From Bordetella parapertussis (lineage in GTDB: Bacteria; Pseudomonadota; Gammaproteobacteria; Burkholderiales; Burkholderiaceae_C), in NCBI GenBank assembly GCA_945873925.1, contig CAMCES010000066.1:1-7544 (forward strand): 7,544 nt of DNA. The letters run 5' to 3'. The position numbers and the translations under genes are program-made. Shown piece by piece: positions 1 through 6,638 of this stretch. Every line of letters begins with the position of its first letter. The stretch's first letter is position 1. The notes under the pieces were generated by a model, which saw nothing but the letters and a program-made list of their open reading frames with translations, was not told the DNA's origin and made no database searches.

Positions 1-1194
1 ATGCACATCCATCGCTTCGCAGACCTCTGTGCCCAAGGCTCCGCCAAAGGCAAACGCGTGTTCATCCGCGCCGACTTGAACGTCCCGTTCGATGACCACG
101 GTGGCATCAGCGAGGACACCCGCATCCGCGCCTCCGTGCCCTGCATCGAAATGGCCTTGGCTGCAGGTGCTGCGGTCATGGTGACCAGCCATTTGGGCCG
201 TCCGACCGAAGGCGAGTTCAAGCCGGAAGACTCCTTGGCGCCGGTGGCCAAGCGCTTGGGCGAATTGCTCGGTCGCGACGTGCCTGTGTTGCCCGATTGG
301 GTCGATGGCGTGACGGTGGCGCCCGGTCAAGTGGTGATGCTGGAGAACTGCCGCGTCAACCCCGGCGAGAAAAAGAACAGTGAAGCGCTGGCGCGCAAGA
401 TGGCCGCCTTGTGCGACATCTATGTCAACGACGCGTTTGGCACTGCGCACCGCGCCGAGGGCACGACCTACGGCATCGCGCAGTTTGCCGCCGTCGCTTG
501 CGCGGGGCCTTTGCTGTCGGCGGAAATCGACGCCATCACCAAGGCCCTGGCCAATCCCAAGCGCCCGCTGGCGGCCATCGTCGCAGGCAGCAAGGTCAGC
601 ACCAAGCTCACGATTTTGCAAGCACTGGCCAAGAATGTGGACCAGCTGATCGTCGGCGGCGGCATCGCCAACACCTTCATGCTGGCTGCGGGCATGAAGA
701 TTGGCAAGTCCTTGGCCGAGCCGGATTTGGTGGGTGAGGCCAACGCGGTGATCGAGGCCATGAAAGCGCGGGGTGCGGAAGTGCCGATCCCCACCGATGT
801 GGTCTGCGCCAAAAGTTTTGGCGCGGATGCGCCGGCCAGCGTGAAAAAAGCCTCCGAGGTGGAAGACGACGATTTGATCTTGGACATCGGCCCCGACACT
901 GCTGCCCGATTGGCCGCGCAGCTCAAGTCCTCCGGCACCATTGTGTGGAACGGCCCGATGGGGGTGTTCGAGTTCGCGGCTTTTGAGAACGGCACCAAGG
1001 TGGTGGCACACGCGATTGCCGACTCGTCGGCCTTCAGCATCGCCGGCGGCGGCGACACCTTGGCGGCGATTGCCAAGTACCGCATCGAGCCGCAGATCGG
1101 CTACATATCCACAGGCGGCGGCGCCTTCCTCGAGGTGCTCGAAGGCAAAACCCTGCCCGCGTTTGAAATACTGATGAAGCGGGCCGCCGCCTAA
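1..1194 (+). CDS. pgk: Phosphoglycerate kinase
   Basis: Cytosolic glycolytic enzyme that transfers phosphate from 1,3-bisphosphoglycerate to ADP, giving ATP and 3-phosphoglycerate (reversible in gluconeogenesis). The 397-residue product is full length for the family. Seen in the sequence: the N-terminal FIRADLNVP signature (R23, D25, N27), the TSHLGRP loop at 62-68, substrate-site arginines R41, R118 and R151, the lysines of GSKVSTK (K198, K202), the nucleotide-site run WNGPMGVFE at 316-324, and the GGGDT phosphate loop at 349-353. All expected active-site residues are present. The ATG is the first base of the window, so its ribosome binding site and promoter cannot be judged, but the N-terminus MHIHRFADLC fits Burkholderiales Pgk proteins. 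Its TAA stop overlaps the stop of the convergent desaturase gene. Product certain; start very likely. Confidence 0.97.
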   Translation: MHIHRFADLCAQGSAKGKRVFIRADLNVPFDDHGGISEDTRIRASVPCIEMALAAGAAVMVTSHLGRPTEGEFKPEDSLAPVAKRLGELLGRDVPVLPDWVDGVTVAPGQVVMLENCRVNPGEKKNSEALARKMAALCDIYVNDAFGTAHRAEGTTYGIAQFAAVACAGPLLSAEIDAITKALANPKRPLAAIVAGSKVSTKLTILQALAKNVDQLIVGGGIANTFMLAAGMKIGKSLAEPDLVGEANAVIEAMKARGAEVPIPTDVVCAKSFGADAPASVKKASEVEDDDLILDIGPDTAARLAAQLKSSGTIVWNGPMGVFEFAAFENGTKVVAHAIADSSAFSIAGGGDTLAAIAKYRIEPQIGYISTGGGAFLEVLEGKTLPAFEILMKRAAA

Positions 1195-2282
1195 GCCGCG
1201 GTCAAGCCGGCAGGCGGTGAGCTGGTGGCGCGGCCTTTGTAGTCGGTCCAGCACTGGCGGGTGAAGTCATACAGCTTGCAGTCACGCGCGGTTTGGAAAT
1301 ACCAACGCCAGGAAAACGGCTGCACGATGATGCGCCCGGGCAACAAGGTTTCGAGCTTGTTTTGAGCTTGCTTCAGGCGGTAAAGAGGGATGCTCATGTC
1401 CACATGGTGGGCGGTGTGCTCCATGATGTGGTGCATCAGCGCGCCGATCTTCAGGGGGAAAGTCAGGTGCACCGTGGTAGACACAAAGGGCTGGGCTTTG
1501 GCCCATGCGCTGCGGTCGTCATGCCAAGACACCTTGACATGGGTGTGATGCACATAGACCACGAAACCGATCATGGCGCACCAAAACAAGAAGGGCACGG
1601 CAAAACTGCAGAACAGCAGCCACCAAACCGATTGGTTGGTGGTCAAGGCGGTAGCCACGATGACACCCAACCAAACCGCGGCAAAGGCGGTGATCAAAAA
1701 ACTGTCTTTGGTGAAGATGGCGCGGCGGGTCGGCATTTCCTTGGCGCTGGGGAACACCATTTTTTTCCACCAGATTTCGATCATGTAGTACAGGCCTGGC
1801 GCCCAGCCGCTGCGGTAAATCCGATCAAGCATGCGGCCCATGAAACTCAGCTTGGCAAATTCTTCTCGGGTGAGCGGCGCCCAGACAAAGTCAAAGCCTT
1901 TGAGGTTGGTGTAGCCATGGTGTACCACGTTGTGACCGATGTCCCACAGGCTGAAAGTGGTGAGCGAGGGCAAGAATGCGATCCGGCCCAGCCATTTGTT
2001 GAGACCACGATGGGGCGTCAAACTTTGGTGGCAGGCGTCGTGTCCAATGATGAACAAGCGGCCAATGGTGAAACCCATCGCCAAGCCGCAAAGCCATTTT
2101 GCCCACCAAGCTTCAAACAACAAGGTGCCAGCCAGAAAAGCCGCCCAAATGGCGTAGTCCAGCAACAGCAGGGCAATGGCGCCGAATGTGATGCGGTCAG
2201 ACAGGGGTACCAACCATTCGCGGATCACTTTGCGGTGGGGCATCGGCTGGTTCGGGTCAATGGGTTCTTCGAGGTGGGTCAT
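1191..2282 (-). CDS. Membrane fatty acid desaturase (omega-6/delta-12 DesA-like)
   Basis: Integral-membrane di-iron desaturase of the FA_desaturase family, expected to put a double bond into membrane lipid acyl chains using O2 and reduced ferredoxin or a similar donor. With the ATG at 2282 it has 363 residues. The three histidine boxes are intact: HDACH at 81-85 (plus H91), HNVVHH at 117-122, and HTAHH at 289-293 within a histidine-rich stretch starting at H284. Hydrophobic stretches lie near 33-56, 64-80, 195-212 and 219-245. The C-terminal CKLYDF run resembles delta-12/omega-6 members, but substrate and regiospecificity cannot be read from sequence. A TTG at 2306 would add 8 residues (MCILATHF). 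I prefer the ATG because the candidate promoter places transcription start near or below 2306. No strong Shine-Dalgarno precedes either. It follows the Crp/Fnr-type gene on the same strand by 112 bases. Confidence 0.92.
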   Translation of the reverse strand: MTHLEEPIDPNQPMPHRKVIREWLVPLSDRITFGAIALLLLDYAIWAAFLAGTLLFEAWWAKWLCGLAMGFTIGRLFIIGHDACHQSLTPHRGLNKWLGRIAFLPSLTTFSLWDIGHNVVHHGYTNLKGFDFVWAPLTREEFAKLSFMGRMLDRIYRSGWAPGLYYMIEIWWKKMVFPSAKEMPTRRAIFTKDSFLITAFAAVWLGVIVATALTTNQSVWWLLFCSFAVPFLFWCAMIGFVVYVHHTHVKVSWHDDRSAWAKAQPFVSTTVHLTFPLKIGALMHHIMEHTAHHVDMSIPLYRLKQAQNKLETLLPGRIIVQPFSWRWYFQTARDCKLYDFTRQCWTDYKGRATSSPPAGLTAA

Positions 2283-2301
2283 AAAGTGGGTGGCCAAAAT
2301 G

Positions 2302-2330
2302 CACAAAAAAGGTTGGATACCTTATGTCAA
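2302..2330 (-). promoter_or_regulatory. Candidate desaturase promoter
   Basis: Read on the minus strand, a perfect -35 hexamer TTGACA lies at 2330-2325. At 16-18 bases downstream there are only poor -10 matches (TTTTGT or TTTGTG, near 2308-2302). A consensus -35 with a weak -10 could mean an activator is needed. Transcription would start around 2295, just ahead of the ATG at 2282. This is a pattern match only. Confidence 0.35.
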
Positions 2331-2345
2331 ATGACTTTGTCATTT
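2329..2345. promoter_or_regulatory. Operator-like palindrome upstream of desaturase
   Basis: A perfect inverted repeat AAATGAC-TTT-GTCATTT (7-base arms, 3-base spacer) directly abuts and partly overlaps the -35 of the candidate desaturase promoter. A second overlapping repeat, GTCA-AA-TGAC at 2326-2335, shares its left arm, giving three GTCA/TGAC blocks in a row. No T-tract typical of a terminator follows a GC-rich stem, so a protein-binding site is more likely. Its odd 17-base length differs from the even spacing of classical CRP and FNR sites, so binding by the neighbouring regulator is only a guess. Confidence 0.45.
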
Positions 2346-2394
2346 TTCACATTCAATCGCGCATTGTAGCCATTTAGCTCCCAAGCCACCGCCC

Positions 2395-3060
2395 TTACCA
2401 GCGCATGGGTAATTGCTTGCAGACCCGGTAAACCTTGTCGGGTTCGCGAACCACATAACCGCCAGTGACCAGTTCTTTGAGGATGCGGCTGACCATTTCC
2501 CGGCTGCAGCCGATCTGCTGGGCCATTTGGGCATGGGTCATGGGCATGATCGGCGGCGCAGCCAAGGCCTCGCGTTGCGCTTGTTGGCGTTGCAGCAGTG
2601 CGCTGAGTCGGCTGTAAGCATCGGAGAACAAGGCCAAACAGGTGGTTTCGGTAGCCAAACGCAAGCGCTGCAAGGCCAGCTGCAGCATGTCCATGGCCAA
2701 GGCAGGGTTGTGGCGGATGACCGAGAGCGCGGCGTCGCGGCTGACCACCGCGCAGCTGACCGGGGTGAGGGTTAAGACGCTGGAGCACTGCGGACCGCCG
2801 TCCAAGGCGGTTGCGCCCAGCACTTGCCCGGCACCGACCACCGACAGCGTGATTTCGCGGGGCTTGCTGTCGCTGGAGACGGCAAACTCCCGCAGGCGCC
2901 CAGCCAACACCAGGTAAATGGCATGACAGGCATCTCCTTGCTGAATCAGCAAGGTGTTTTTGCGATAGTGACGGACTTGGCCTTGTTGGGCCAAGGCCTG
3001 CAATCCAGGGTGGGCACTGTTGTGAAACAGGGATTCAAAGTCAAAACGGGGGCTGTTCAT
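2395..3060 (-). CDS. Crp/Fnr-family transcriptional regulator
   Basis: DNA-binding regulator with an N-terminal cyclic-nucleotide-binding-like beta-barrel (about residues 15-115), a long dimerisation helix (about 118-160) and a C-terminal winged helix-turn-helix (about 172-215). The recognition-helix region reads IGCSREMVSRILKEL, close to the CRP pattern SRxxVxRxL. I start it at the ATG at 3060, giving 221 residues, the usual size; the frame stays open to 3204, but the extra 48 residues are arginine-rich and unlike the family. The phosphate-binding cassette region (GAGQVLGATALDGGPQCSS, from about 77) lacks the Glu and Arg-Ser that bind cAMP in CRP, and there is no N-terminal cysteine cluster as in FNR, so the ligand is unknown. 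It lies upstream of the desaturase on the same strand and diverges from pyk, so it may control either or both. Family call firm, target inferred. Confidence 0.9.
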   Translation of the reverse strand: MNSPRFDFESLFHNSAHPGLQALAQQGQVRHYRKNTLLIQQGDACHAIYLVLAGRLREFAVSSDSKPREITLSVVGAGQVLGATALDGGPQCSSVLTLTPVSCAVVSRDAALSVIRHNPALAMDMLQLALQRLRLATETTCLALFSDAYSRLSALLQRQQAQREALAAPPIMPMTHAQMAQQIGCSREMVSRILKELVTGGYVVREPDKVYRVCKQLPMRW

Positions 3061-3062
3061 GC

Positions 3063-3079
3063 CTTGCACTGTAGGCAAG
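3063..3079 (-). promoter_or_regulatory. Small hairpin just before the regulator start codon
   Basis: CTTGC and GCAAG form a perfect 5-bp inverted repeat with a 7-base loop, ending 3 bases before the regulator ATG (on the minus strand the order is GCAAG, GC, ATG). The only purine-rich stretch near the start (GCAAGG) lies in this arm, so the hairpin could hide the ribosome binding region. The stem is short and may be chance. Confidence 0.25.
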
Positions 3080-3108
3080 CGGTGGCCAAAGCGCAGCGTC
3101 TGCTGCTT

Positions 3109-3119
3109 TCGAAATTCGA
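3109..3119. promoter_or_regulatory. Short palindrome in the regulator/pyk divergent region
   Basis: TCGAA-A-TTCGA is a perfect 5-bp inverted repeat around one central base, about 50 bases upstream of the regulator ATG. Its position would suit an autoregulatory site. A perfect TTGACA also occurs on the minus strand at 3144-3139, but I find no good -10 at the right distance (TCTCGA at 17 bases). Both are weak candidates. Confidence 0.2.
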
Positions 3120-3173
3120 GAGTGTGGCTGCTGTTTTCTGTCAAACGGCGGCGCCCGCCAGGCATGGCCCGCG

Positions 3174-3198
3174 TGTGACAATAGTTGCTCGAACGAGG
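3174..3198 (+). promoter_or_regulatory. Candidate pyk extended -10 and ribosome binding site
   Basis: TGTGACAAT at 3174-3182 matches the extended -10 pattern TGnTATAAT moderately, with no recognisable -35 at 17 bases. GAGG at 3195-3198, 8 bases before the pyk ATG, is a good Shine-Dalgarno and fixes the pyk start at 3207. The ribosome binding site is more certain than the promoter. Confidence 0.4.
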
Positions 3199-3206
3199 GA
3201 TCAACC

Positions 3207-4640
3207 ATGCCGTTACATGCCACCAAAATCGTCGCCACCTTGGGCCCCGCCTCCAGCGACATCGCCGTACTCGAACAGATGATCAAAGCCGGGGTCAATG
3301 TGGTTCGCTTGAACTTCAGCCACGGCAAGGCGCAAGACCATGTGGATCGCGCCGGCATGGTGCGCGAGGCCGCCAAGCGCGCCGGCAAGGTGGTGGCGAT
3401 TATGGCCGATTTGCAAGGCCCCAAGATCCGGGTGGGCAAATTTGCCGAAGGCAAGGTCATGCTCGAAGCGGGGGCCCGGTTTGTGCTGGACGCCTCCCGC
3501 ACCGAACCCGGCGACCTGCAGGGCGTGGGGCTGGACTACAAAGAGTTGCCGCGCGATGTGAAAGCGGGTGACCTGCTGCTGCTCAATGACGGCTTGATCG
3601 TGCTGACGGTGGACGCGGTCAAAGGCGAGCAAGTGCACACCACCGTGAAAATGGGTGGCGAGCTGTCCAACAACAAGGGCATCAACAAACAAGGCGGCGG
3701 CCTGACCGCGCCCGCCCTCACTGGCAAAGACATGGAGGACATCAAAACCGCCATGTCTTTCCAAGCCGACTATGTGGCGGTGAGCTTTCCGAAAAACGCC
3801 ACCGACATGGAAATGGCACGCCAGTTGTGCAATGTGGCGGCCGAGCCTTTCAAGCACAAACCCGGCTTGATCGCCAAGATCGAGCGCTTTGAGGCCATCC
3901 CGCATTTGGAAGAGATTTTGAAAGCCAGCGACGGCATCATGGTCGCGCGCGGCGACTTGGCGGTGGAGGTGGGCAACGCGGCTGTGCCAGCCCTGCAAAA
4001 GCGCATGATCAAAATGGCGCGTGAGATGGACAAGGTGGCGATCACCGCCACGCAAATGATGGAGAGCATGATCACCAACCCGGTGCCCACCCGCGCCGAG
4101 GTGAGTGACGTGGCCAACGCGGTGCTCGACGGCACCGACGCGGTGATGCTCAGCGCCGAGACGGCGGTGGGCAAATACCCCTTGGAGACGGTGCAGCAAA
4201 TGGCGCAAATCTGCAAAGCCGCCGAAGAGGCCGAGGACGTGGCACTGGACGCCGATTTCACCGGCAAGCAGTTTCAGTTCATCGACCAAACCATCGCCAT
4301 GGGCGCCTTGTTCACCGCCCACCACTTGGGCGCGAAAGCGATCGTGGCGCTGACCGAGTCTGGCTCCACGCCTTTGTGGATGAGCCGTCACCGCATCCAC
4401 ATCCCGATCTACGCACTGACCACCACCGAGCGCACCCAACGCCGCATGGCGCTGTACCGCAATGTCCACGCCTTGTTGATGGACACCAGCACCGACCGCG
4501 ACACCGCCTTGGCCCAGGCCGAAGCGCATTTGAAAAAGCGCGGCATCATGGGCGCTGGCGATGTCTACGCCATCACCTGTGGCGAACCGATGGGCTCACC
4601 CGGGGGCACCAACATGCTCAAGATCAGCCGCGTGGTCTAA
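3207..4640 (+). CDS. pyk: Pyruvate kinase
   Basis: Last glycolytic step: phosphoenolpyruvate plus ADP to pyruvate plus ATP, in the cytosol, needing Mg2+ and usually K+. The 477 residues are the standard bacterial length. Seen: RLNFSHG at 34-40 (R34, N36, S38), MADLQGPKIR at 66-75 (K73, R75), a B-domain insertion at about 75-175, the catalytic signature LIAKIERFEAI with K224 and the metal ligand E226, ARGDLAVEVG with D250, the ITATQMMESM substrate loop, and the NAVLDGTDAVMLSAETAVGKYP block. The C-terminal allosteric domain ends normally. GAGG lies 8 bases upstream of the ATG. It probably has its own promoter in the gap shared with the divergent Crp/Fnr-type gene, and may be cotranscribed with purC 29 bases downstream. 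The class of allosteric effector cannot be told by eye. No defect seen. Confidence 0.97.
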   Translation: MPLHATKIVATLGPASSDIAVLEQMIKAGVNVVRLNFSHGKAQDHVDRAGMVREAAKRAGKVVAIMADLQGPKIRVGKFAEGKVMLEAGARFVLDASRTEPGDLQGVGLDYKELPRDVKAGDLLLLNDGLIVLTVDAVKGEQVHTTVKMGGELSNNKGINKQGGGLTAPALTGKDMEDIKTAMSFQADYVAVSFPKNATDMEMARQLCNVAAEPFKHKPGLIAKIERFEAIPHLEEILKASDGIMVARGDLAVEVGNAAVPALQKRMIKMAREMDKVAITATQMMESMITNPVPTRAEVSDVANAVLDGTDAVMLSAETAVGKYPLETVQQMAQICKAAEEAEDVALDADFTGKQFQFIDQTIAMGALFTAHHLGAKAIVALTESGSTPLWMSRHRIHIPIYALTTTERTQRRMALYRNVHALLMDTSTDRDTALAQAEAHLKKRGIMGAGDVYAITCGEPMGSPGGTNMLKISRVV

Positions 4641-4669
4641 CCCTTTTCAGTGTCCAAGAAACCCTCTCC

Positions 4670-5593
4670 ATGGCTTTAGTCTCTATGCGCGAACTCTTGA
4701 ACCCTGCCCTGCACACCCATACCCTCGGCTCGCTTCCTTTGTTGGCACGCGGCAAGGTGCGCGACAACTACGCCGTGGGTGACGACCGCATCTTGATGGT
4801 GGCCTCGGACCGCATCAGCGCATTTGACGTGGTGATGGGCGAACCCATTCCCGGCAAAGGCGCGCTGCTCACCCAAATGGCGCTGTTTTGGTTTGACAAA
4901 CTGGGTCACATTTGCCCCAACCATCTGACCGGCGTCGCGCCAGAGACCGTGGTGTCGGACGCGGAAAAACCGTTTGTCCTGCAACGCTCGATGCTGGTGC
5001 GCCGCTTGAAACCGATTCCGGTCGAAGCCGTGGTGCGCGGTTATTTGGCCGGCAGCGGCTGGAAGGAATACCAAGAAAGCCAATCGGTCTGCGGCATGCC
5101 GCTGCCCGCGGGTTTGAAAAACGCGTCCCGCTTGCCTGAGCCGATCTTCACGCCTGCAGCCAAGGCCGAGATGGGCGAGCATGACGAGAACATCAGCTTC
5201 GCGCAAACCGCTGCCATGATCGGCCCAGACCTGGCCGAGCGCATCCGCAGTATCAGCATTGCGCTGTACGAAGCGGCTTATGACATCGCCGCCGCCAAGG
5301 GCATCATCATCGCCGACACCAAGTTCGAGTTTGGACTGAGCCCCGAGGGCAGCTTGGTGCTGATGGACGAGGTGCTGACGCCTGATTCATCCCGTTATTG
5401 GCCAGCGGATGCTTATACCGAGGGCATGAACCCACCCAGCTTTGACAAGCAGTATTTGCGCGACTGGCTGGAGACCGCGCAAGTCGGTGGTGCCGCTTGG
5501 GACAAACAAGCGCCAGCGCCGGCCCTGCCATCGGAAGTGATTTCACTCACGGCGGACAAATACCAAGAGGCGTGGGCGCGGTTGAAGGGCTGA
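4670..5593 (+). CDS. purC: Phosphoribosylaminoimidazole-succinocarboxamide synthase (SAICAR synthetase)
   Basis: De novo purine synthesis: ATP-dependent joining of CAIR and aspartate to give SAICAR. The ATG at 4670 gives 307 residues, the longer form of the enzyme (the E. coli type has about 240). Seen: the ATP-loop LLARGKVRDNY with RGKVRD at 27-32, SDRISAFD at 46-53, the family signature EAVVRGYLAGSGW, and the second signature ADTKFEFG followed by DEVLTPDSSRYW. An in-frame ATG at 4685 would remove five residues; only a weak AAGA precedes 4670 and nothing useful precedes 4685, so I keep the first. The frame is open far upstream into pyk, but that part is a shadow of pyk. The 29-base gap after pyk suggests shared transcription. 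In other Burkholderiales an aldolase gene usually sits in this gap; here it does not. Confidence 0.96.
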   Translation: MALVSMRELLNPALHTHTLGSLPLLARGKVRDNYAVGDDRILMVASDRISAFDVVMGEPIPGKGALLTQMALFWFDKLGHICPNHLTGVAPETVVSDAEKPFVLQRSMLVRRLKPIPVEAVVRGYLAGSGWKEYQESQSVCGMPLPAGLKNASRLPEPIFTPAAKAEMGEHDENISFAQTAAMIGPDLAERIRSISIALYEAAYDIAAAKGIIIADTKFEFGLSPEGSLVLMDEVLTPDSSRYWPADAYTEGMNPPSFDKQYLRDWLETAQVGGAAWDKQAPAPALPSEVISLTADKYQEAWARLKG

Positions 5594-5612
5594 GTGGCCG
5601 CTTGTTCGCCAA

Positions 5613-5625
5613 GGGCTTGACGCCC
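5613..5625. terminator. Weak stem-loop between convergent purC and thioredoxin genes
   Basis: GGGC-TTGAC-GCCC forms a 4-bp stem in the 42-base gap between the two convergent stop codons. It is the only GC-rich hairpin there and could end transcription in either direction, but no T-tract follows on either strand, so it is a poor intrinsic terminator. Confidence 0.2.
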
Positions 5626-5635
5626 ATACTTTGAC

Positions 5636-6592
5636 TCAGTTCAAGGCCATGCTCAAACGGCGGCGGTACTTGGACACCAACTCGGCCTGCGGGTCCTCCA
5701 GCGCGGTGGCTTTGCCGGTGAGCTCGATGCCACCGGCCGATTTGCCAGGCACGGGCGCGTCGCCTTTGGCCTTGGGCGGGGTCAGCAGCTCCAAAATCGC
5801 CACCAGGTTTTTGCGCGCGGCTTCCTCGCCCCAGGTTTTGTCGCGCATGACGATCTCCAGCAACTCGTCCATGGCGGCTGTCCAGTCGGCCGCGGCCATC
5901 AGCCAACGGGCCTTGGCCAAGCGGGTGTCGAAGTCGCGTTTGTTTTGCTCGATCAGCGCATCGAATTGTTCCACGGCCCACTGCCCGCGCTCATCGGTGG
6001 TGGCGAAATTCAGCGCCTCCCACCAGTGCTTCAGTGCCTCAAAGCGCCATTGCAGCGGGATTTGCACCAAGGCTGGCGCCAAAGCGTCTTTGGCCTGGTC
6101 CAGCTCGCCCGTGGCCATCAACAACTTGATGTAGTCAAAGCGGGCGTCGTCATTCGCCGGGTTGATCGCCAAGGCTTCTTGCAATTTGGCCAGCGCGGTG
6201 TCGGTGTCGCCTTGCGCCAACAGGGCCTCGGCTTGGCTGAGTTCTTCTTGCGCGATCAACTCGCCCTCGCTGGGCAGGTGTTTGTCCAAAAACTCACGCA
6301 CCTTGCCTTCGGGCAATGCACCCATGAAACCGTCTGCGGGCTTGCCGTCTTTGAGCAACACACAGGTGGGAATGCTGCGGATGCCAAAAGCTTGCGAGAG
6401 TTGCTGCTCGTCATCCGAGTTGATCTTGACCAGCTTGAAGCGGCCGGCGTATTCCACCTCGAGTTTTTCCAACACAGGGCCCAGGGATTTGCACGGGCCG
6501 CACCACGGCGCCCAAAAATCCACCAGCACTGGCACTTGGGAAGAAGCCAGGATCACTTCGGCTTCGAAATTGGCAACGGTCACGTCAATCAT
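5636..6592 (-). CDS. Thioredoxin-domain protein with TPR-like tail (CnoX/YbbN type)
   Basis: A thioredoxin fold (about residues 1-108) is fused to a helical tetratricopeptide-like region (about 118-318), the architecture of CnoX/YbbN chaperedoxins. These hold unfolded proteins, protect them from oxidation and cooperate with GroEL. The active site WAPWCGPC has both cysteines (C31, C34), and the cis-proline is in IRSIPTC. E. coli CnoX is known to have lost the CxxC, whereas the Caulobacter protein keeps it, so this one resembles the redox-active kind. The TPR helices include AEALLAQGDTDTALAKLQEA and the ALAINPANDDAR turn. No signal peptide is seen, so it should be cytoplasmic. The frame opens at 6667, but homology starts at MIDVTV, so the ATG at 6592 is used (318 residues). 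It converges on purC and diverges from purE. The exact CnoX orthology is inferred. Confidence 0.9.
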   Translation of the reverse strand: MIDVTVANFEAEVILASSQVPVLVDFWAPWCGPCKSLGPVLEKLEVEYAGRFKLVKINSDDEQQLSQAFGIRSIPTCVLLKDGKPADGFMGALPEGKVREFLDKHLPSEGELIAQEELSQAEALLAQGDTDTALAKLQEALAINPANDDARFDYIKLLMATGELDQAKDALAPALVQIPLQWRFEALKHWWEALNFATTDERGQWAVEQFDALIEQNKRDFDTRLAKARWLMAAADWTAAMDELLEIVMRDKTWGEEAARKNLVAILELLTPPKAKGDAPVPGKSAGGIELTGKATALEDPQAELVSKYRRRLSMALN

Positions 6593-6609
6593 AGGGCTTG
6601 GTTCCAGGG

Positions 6610-6638
6610 GGAATAAAATCAATTCACCAACATGCCAA
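6610..6638 (-). promoter_or_regulatory. Candidate promoter of the thioredoxin-TPR gene
   Basis: On the minus strand TTGGCA (6638-6633, five of six matches to -35) is followed after 17 bases by TATTCC (6615-6610), or after 16 by TTATTC. The predicted start would leave a very short leader before the ATG at 6592. The same AT-rich patch reads TAAAAT at 6614-6619 on the plus strand, a five-of-six -10 match facing purE but without a visible -35. Pattern match only. Confidence 0.3.

Noticed and set aside
468..1085. 205-codon minus-strand frame inside pgk
   Set aside because: Ser/Ala-rich shadow of the pgk reading frame; no domain and no start signals.
1293..2369. 358-codon open frame on the plus strand opposite the desaturase
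   Set aside because: Low-complexity translation rich in His, Gln and Gly with no family features; the opposite frame has all three desaturase histidine boxes.
3143..3165. GC-rich inverted repeats in the GGCGGCGCCCGCC stretch before pyk
   Set aside because: Short, imperfect, without a T-tract, and expected by chance in such GC-rich sequence.
3061..3204. 48-codon N-terminal extension of the Crp/Fnr-type regulator
   Set aside because: Arginine-rich and unlike the family; the ATG at 3060 gives the normal length of 221 residues and leaves room for a promoter region.
3213..4529. 438-codon open frame antisense to pyk
   Set aside because: Histidine-, glycine- and alanine-rich translation without any recognisable domain. 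It mirrors the GC-rich codon pattern of pyk, whose motifs are all intact.
4376..4669. Long N-terminal extension of the purC frame back into pyk
   Set aside because: The extra 98 codons overlap the conserved C-terminal coding of pyk and translate to Pro/His/Arg-rich nonsense; PurC homology begins after 4670.
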